Of a stretch of DNA of 8,830 bases, positions 5,744 through 8,830 are shown in pieces. A model generated the notes under the pieces. It made no database searches. It was given only the letters and a program-made list of their open reading frames with translations, and had not been told where the DNA came from. The stretch's first letter is position 1; each line of letters starts with the position of its first letter. A program made the translations under genes and the position numbers. Source of the stretch: an uncultured Collinsella sp. (GTDB taxonomy: Bacteria > Actinomycetota > Coriobacteriia > Coriobacteriales > Coriobacteriaceae); NCBI GenBank assembly GCA_902495985.1, contig CABUZF010000036.1, positions 1 to 8,830 of the forward strand, written 5' to 3'.

Positions 5744-6835
5744 TTAGCGTTTCTTTCCGCGGAAGAAGAAGCCGTGCAGTGACGGCTTGAGGCCGCGGTT
5801 GGCGCGATGCTCTTCGACGCGCTCGTGGATCGAAGCGACGCGCTCGATGACTTCGTCGGGAATCGGCACGTCGGGATTCATGTTCTCGACCTGGCTGACT
5901 TCGGCGGCGGCGACCTGGTCGATAATGGGCACGTCGTCGCGCGAGATGACAGGTGTGGCGTCTTCCTTCATCTTGCGATAACGCTGCATCATGTCGGTCT
6001 GTAGCTGCTGGGCCGAAGGCGGCGTCCAGATGATGGCGTTGGCGCCGGCGGCGATGGTTTCACGGATGCTCTCGGGCGTCTTGCCGCCCGGCGCGATAAG
6101 CGGCAGGTTGGGATAGTGCTCGCGCAGCTCGCGTAGGACCTGGGGCGTGTTCTTGCCGGCTGCGATGTTGAGGATCTTGGCTCCAGCGCGCACCTTGGCG
6201 TGGGCATCGTCGTCGCAGCGAACGACCGTGGCGATGACGGGGATGTCGGCGATGTTGGTGATGTGCTCGACCATCTCGGCAGTAGCGGGGGAGTTGACCA
6301 CGCAGCCCGCCGCGCCCTGCATCTCGGAGACGGCTGCCATCTGCACGGAGCGCTTACCGGTCGTAGTTCCGCCGCCCACGCCTACAAAGACCGGGCACTC
6401 GGCGACGGTCAGCAGCGCTTGCGTAATGGCGGGCTGCGGCGTGAAAGGGTAGACTGCAAAGACGGCATCGGCGTTGGAGTTGCGGATAACCGCGACGTCG
6501 GTGGTGTAAATGAGCGACTTGATGCGTCGGCCGAAGAGCGTAAAGCCGCTGGCCTCCTCGATCTCGTCGGGCATGCGAAGGGCCGCCTTGCGCAAACGTC
6601 CGTCGATGGGCAGGGGCTCCATGGGGAGCAGGCCGTTGGGGGTCACGGCTACCTGAGGCTCGGTGAACTCGTCTGCGAGCTCGACCTCGGAGAAATCGAC
6701 CGAGGCGACGATGTCCTCGTGAACCTCGGCGGGTACATCGATGGGAGCTTGGTCGTTTGCCGCGGCAGGCGTGTCGAAGGAGCTGGTGCCGACGAAGGCG
6801 TCGACGCGCTCATTTAGATCGTTGAGGGTATCCAT
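5744..6835 (-). CDS. TIM-barrel protein of the KDPG-aldolase/NanE-like superfamily, function unknown, with terminal extensions
   Basis: A 363-residue protein in three parts. Residues 1-95 are acidic and probably disordered (many Asp, Glu, Ala, Pro). Residues about 97-290 form a compact alpha/beta domain: RRIKSLIYTTDVAVI, DAVFAVYPFTPQPAI, PVFVGVGGGTTTGKRS (149-163), IPVIATVV, GAKILNIAAGKNTP (218-231), PLIAPGGKTPESI (245-257) and GANAIIWTPPS (264-274). The successive strands and the glycine-rich ends of the last two resemble the phosphate-binding loops of (beta/alpha)8 proteins such as KDPG aldolase or NanE. The C-terminal 70 residues are charged and end in a basic tail (FFFRGKKR). Related proteins are, as I recall, conserved in Gram-positive bacteria and often labelled only 'hydrolase'; I do not know an experimentally shown reaction. 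No catalytic residue can be named with confidence. The ATG at 6835 has no clear Shine-Dalgarno sequence, and an in-frame stop lies just upstream. It stands alone, divergent from a small membrane protein gene. Confidence 0.75.
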   Translation of the reverse strand: MDTLNDLNERVDAFVGTSSFDTPAAANDQAPIDVPAEVHEDIVASVDFSEVELADEFTEPQVAVTPNGLLPMEPLPIDGRLRKAALRMPDEIEEASGFTLFGRRIKSLIYTTDVAVIRNSNADAVFAVYPFTPQPAITQALLTVAECPVFVGVGGGTTTGKRSVQMAAVSEMQGAAGCVVNSPATAEMVEHITNIADIPVIATVVRCDDDAHAKVRAGAKILNIAAGKNTPQVLRELREHYPNLPLIAPGGKTPESIRETIAAGANAIIWTPPSAQQLQTDMMQRYRKMKEDATPVISRDDVPIIDQVAAAEVSQVENMNPDVPIPDEVIERVASIHERVEEHRANRGLKPSLHGFFFRGKKR

Positions 6836-6844
6836 GGAGACTCG

Positions 6845-6850
6845 ATTCTA
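6845..6850 (-). promoter_or_regulatory. Candidate -10 box of the TIM-barrel gene
   Basis: On the minus strand TAGAAT (five of six matches to TATAAT) ends 9 bases before the ATG. Transcription starting 6-8 bases downstream would begin at or within three bases of the start codon, giving a leaderless or nearly leaderless message. This fits the lack of a ribosome binding site there. No convincing -35 box is seen. Confidence 0.35.
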
Positions 6851-7011
6851 TGTGATGACGGCCGGCGCGATGCAGCCGGAATTGCGAATGCCAAATCGTT
6901 TGACGAGTTGATTTTTCCCCGCCGCGCCATCCGTTAGACCGAAGGACAGGCGAACGTGAAGGAGCTGTGGTGGCGGGGATCGAGGTACTATCTTGAAAGT
7001 CCCGTTTAAAA

Positions 7012-7020
7012 GAGAGGTGA
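7012..7020 (+). promoter_or_regulatory. Strong ribosome binding site of the small membrane protein gene
   Basis: GAGAGGTGA is close to the full anti-Shine-Dalgarno complement and ends 6 bases before the ATG at 7027. It is one of the best ribosome binding sites in the window and the main reason to accept this short frame as a gene. Confidence 0.7.
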
Positions 7021-7026
7021 CGCGGT

Positions 7027-7197
7027 ATGGAATTGACAGCAATGTTTGGCTCGATTGGCCTGTGTGTGGGCGCAATCGTTGCCGCCGCGGTCATCTACTT
7101 TGTGGTCACGGCCATTAAGGGCAAAAGGGCCGAACGCAAGGAGCGCGCGATGCTTAAACAGCATCGCGACCAGCAGGGCAAACGCGCACGGAGATAG
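7027..7197 (+). CDS. Small single-span membrane protein with basic tail, 56 residues
   Basis: The frame runs from the ATG at 7027 to the TAG at 7195-7197. The protein starts MELTAMFGSIGLCVG. One hydrophobic segment covers about residues 7-30 (GSIGLCVGAIVAAAVIYFVV at its core). It is followed by a strongly basic, hydrophilic tail (residues 31-56; about 12 Lys or Arg) ending GKRARR. By the positive-inside rule the tail would be cytoplasmic and the N-terminus outside. A strong GAGAGGTGA site precedes the start, and third codon positions are G/C rich like those of neighbouring genes. It diverges from the TIM-barrel gene (191-base gap) and ends 24 bases from the convergent methyltransferase stop, with no terminator between. 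I do not recognise the family; roles such as membrane tether, complex subunit or RNA/lipid-contacting peptide would be guesses. Confidence 0.7.
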   Translation: MELTAMFGSIGLCVGAIVAAAVIYFVVTAIKGKRAERKERAMLKQHRDQQGKRARR

Positions 7198-7221
7198 CTT
7201 GTTGAGTTTTGGATCCGTGCG

Positions 7222-8325
7222 CTAGCTGCGTTTTCGGATCAGGGCAATGTAGAAGCCCTCAAAATCGCGGCTAGGCGGAATGGTCAGCGTGCCGGGCATA
7301 CCGTTGGCGATGGCCGAGACATGGCCGGCAGCGATGGCCTCGGTGAGGGCGTTGCTCTCGACGCGTGGCTCTTCGCCAGCTTCCTGGGCACGGTGCGCTT
7401 CGCTTTCGCTCGGCGTGCCGTCGAGGGGGATAAGCTCGCAGTCCATGTGCTTGTCGAGGGCCTCTTGCAGGGCGTCCTCGTTTTCCTGCGGCAAGATCGA
7501 ACAAGTCGAATAGACGAGCGTGCCGCCCGGTTTGAGGGCACCCATGGCGCGGTCCAGAAGCGCGCGCTGCGAGCGAGCGCACTTGCAAAGCAGCTGCTCG
7601 GTGAGCCCGCGCAGACTTTTCTCGTTGCCGCTGATGACGGTGCCCGTGCCGGTGCAGGGAGCGTCGAGCAGGATGCGGTCAAAGCGGAAGAACTCGTCGA
7701 GCTCGCGTGCGTCGATGCGCATGACGGGCACGTTTTTGGCACCCTGGCGATGGAGGTTCGACTCAAGCTTTTCGGCGCGGGGAATGCTCATCTCACAGGC
7801 GGTGAGGTGCGCCTGTCCCTGGGTGAGGGCGGCGATCTGCGTCGTCTTGCCGCCGGGGGCTGCGCACATGTCCAGGATGTCCTCGCCTGCCTGGGCGCCC
7901 AGGACCAACGGCGGCATCATGGATGACAGGCTCTGCAGGTAGATCTTGCCGTCGCGGTAGATGTCGAGATCCCACAGATCGGAAACCTGGGCCTCGGGCA
8001 GGATAAAGGCGTCTGGGTACCAGGCGACGGGGTTGTGGGCGATGCCGGCGGCACCGAGCGCCGCAGCGATGTCCTCGGCGGTCGCCTTGAGCGTGTTGGC
8101 GCGCAGCGTGACCGGGCGTGTGGCCGCGGCGCCGAAGCCCTCGATCATGAGCTTGGCATCGGCGGGCGCATAGGCGCCGGCGACCGTGTCGACCATAAAG
8201 CGCGGCAGGTCGGCGGCGCAGGGAAGGGCGGCAAGCTGGTCGGAAAGCTCGGTAGCAGCAAACTGCCTGAGCTTGAGCTCGGCCTTGACCTGCTTTTTCT
8301 GCTTACGACGACGCGGCTTGGACAT
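7222..8325 (-). CDS. RsmB/NOP2 (Sun) family rRNA cytosine-C5 methyltransferase
   Basis: A 367-residue S-adenosylmethionine-dependent RNA m5C methyltransferase. The basic N-terminus (MSKPRRRKQKK) is followed by a small helical domain, the family motif LRANTLKAT (74-82), a segment IYLQSLSSMMPPLVL (128-142), the SAM-binding motif DMCAAPGGKT (152-161), motif IV DAPCTGTG (221-228, Cys224) and motif VI YSTCSILPQEN (272-282, Cys275). The two cysteines are the usual pair in this family: one attacks cytosine C6, the other releases the product. The NusB-like N-terminal domain of RsmB is absent, as is the long C-terminal RNA-binding extension of E. coli RsmF, so the exact target base cannot be assigned. 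The ATG at 8325 is preceded by GGAAGGAAAG at a good distance. It lies 59 bases downstream of metG on the same strand and may be co-transcribed, which fits a shared translation role. Confidence 0.92.
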   Translation of the reverse strand: MSKPRRRKQKKQVKAELKLRQFAATELSDQLAALPCAADLPRFMVDTVAGAYAPADAKLMIEGFGAAATRPVTLRANTLKATAEDIAAALGAAGIAHNPVAWYPDAFILPEAQVSDLWDLDIYRDGKIYLQSLSSMMPPLVLGAQAGEDILDMCAAPGGKTTQIAALTQGQAHLTACEMSIPRAEKLESNLHRQGAKNVPVMRIDARELDEFFRFDRILLDAPCTGTGTVISGNEKSLRGLTEQLLCKCARSQRALLDRAMGALKPGGTLVYSTCSILPQENEDALQEALDKHMDCELIPLDGTPSESEAHRAQEAGEEPRVESNALTEAIAAGHVSAIANGMPGTLTIPPSRDFEGFYIALIRKRS

Positions 8326-8363
8326 CCGTCTTTCCTTCCCGTTCCAAATTGACTACTTTCCGG

Positions 8364-8383
8364 GCACGCCGCTGCTGGCGTGC
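8364..8383. other. Short perfect hairpin between metG and the methyltransferase gene
   Basis: GCACGCC (8364-8370) and GGCGTGC (8377-8383) form a 7-bp stem with the loop GCTGCT. It starts one base after the metG stop codon in the direction of transcription. No T run follows on the minus strand, so it is at best a weak terminator or a processing/stability element between two genes of one transcript. Confidence 0.35.
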
Positions 8384-8384
8384 T

Positions 8385-8830
8385 TTAGTACTGGCTCTCG
8401 TGCTTGCTGAAGAAGTCGAAGCGCGGGGGCAGCGGCTTCACGCGGTGCTCACCGGGCTTCTCGCCCAAGCTCTCCACAAACTCGTCCGTGGAGGCAAAGA
8501 TGTTGTCCCAGCTAAAGAAGGCGACCGGGTTAACGTCGAAGTACTCACAGATGAGCTCGCAGCCGGCCGGGACGATACCGTGCATCAGGACGGTCGCCAC
8601 GCGCAGCTCGGTAAAGGCGTCGACGAGGGCCTGCGTCATGGCGGCGTTTGCCTCGTTACTCTCGAGCTTGTTGGCGGCCTTGGAGGCATCGCTCCAGCGC
8701 TTGTTGGCAGCGCGCAGGTAGTCGTCGCACACGGCGAGCGCGCGGTGCGTCTCGAACTTGTACATGGCCTGCTCAAAGGCAAGGGCTGCCTGCTGGGAGG
8801 CTTCGACCACGGTGTCAGAAGCGGCACCAG
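8385..8830 (-). CDS. metG: Methionyl-tRNA synthetase, C-terminal part (5' end beyond the window)
   Basis: The frame is open to the right edge, so only the last 147 residues are visible; the GTG at 8810 is an internal valine. The segment is the helical anticodon-binding domain of a class I methionyl-tRNA synthetase: AMYKFETHRALAVCDDYLRA, ELRVATVLMHGIVPAGCELI, a short FFSWDNIF strand and the C-terminal GEHRVKPLPPRFDFF, which resembles the His-Lys-Val-Asn-Pro region near the end of the E. coli-type enzyme core. It ends SKHESQY, without the appended tRNA-binding (EMAP/Trbp111) domain found on longer MetG proteins. The catalytic Rossmann domain with HIGH and KMSKS motifs lies outside the window and cannot be checked. 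The enzyme charges tRNA-Met in the cytoplasm. The rRNA methyltransferase gene follows on the same strand. Confidence 0.85.
   Translation of the reverse strand, partial: GAASDTVVEASQQAALAFEQAMYKFETHRALAVCDDYLRAANKRWSDASKAANKLESNEANAAMTQALVDAFTELRVATVLMHGIVPAGCELICEYFDVNPVAFFSWDNIFASTDEFVESLGEKPGEHRVKPLPPRFDFFSKHESQY

Noticed and set aside
6200..6817. Plus-strand open frame of 205 codons
   Set aside because: It is antisense to the TIM-barrel gene; its Gly/Asp/Val-rich product is typical of a shadow frame in GC-rich DNA.

Overview
The window looks like chromosomal DNA from a moderately high-GC Gram-positive gut bacterium of the Coriobacteriia, most likely Collinsella or a close relative. This is inferred from the gene content (a Firmicutes-type class 3 fructose-1,6-bisphosphatase, a DegV protein, a DUF4430 surface protein and paired GtrA proteins) and from codons rich in G/C at the third position. 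No 16S or other marker gene is present, so the genus is not proven. I see no tRNA, rRNA, insertion sequence, phage gene or CRISPR array.

Left end (1-1335, + strand): the 3' end of a surface protein, with a Lys/Ser/Asp linker and a C-terminal membrane anchor, is followed 9 bases later by a second surface protein with an N-terminal membrane anchor, a similar hydrophilic linker and a C-terminal DUF4430 domain. A strong intrinsic terminator ends this unit. The pair may be one extracytoplasmic binding or uptake system of the kind related to transcobalamin and intrinsic factor, but the catalytic or binding part of the first protein lies outside the window.

Middle (1373-4451, - strand): read leftwards, fbp (gluconeogenesis) is followed by two paralogous GtrA-family membrane proteins. 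A textbook terminator on the minus strand lies at the far end. The gap between the two gtrA genes holds a long hairpin and a perfect 11-bp inverted repeat. A 320-bp divergent region separates fbp from a + strand degV (fatty-acid-binding, FakB-like). That region carries repeated TGGTAAA heptamers, a 12-bp palindrome and an extended -10 promoter for degV.

Right half (5704-8830): degV converges on a minus-strand TIM-barrel protein of unknown function, and they share a bidirectional terminator. Divergent from the TIM-barrel gene is a 56-codon gene for a small single-span membrane protein. It in turn converges on a two-gene minus-strand stretch: metG (methionyl-tRNA synthetase, cut by the window edge) followed by an rRNA m5C methyltransferase, both translation genes.

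Most of the window is ordinary core metabolism and translation. The best candidates for something less described are the two-piece DUF4430 surface system, the tandem GtrA pair behind fbp, the elaborated TIM-barrel protein and the small membrane protein. Several start codons were moved inward from the longest possible frame because a good Shine-Dalgarno sequence sits before the internal start.
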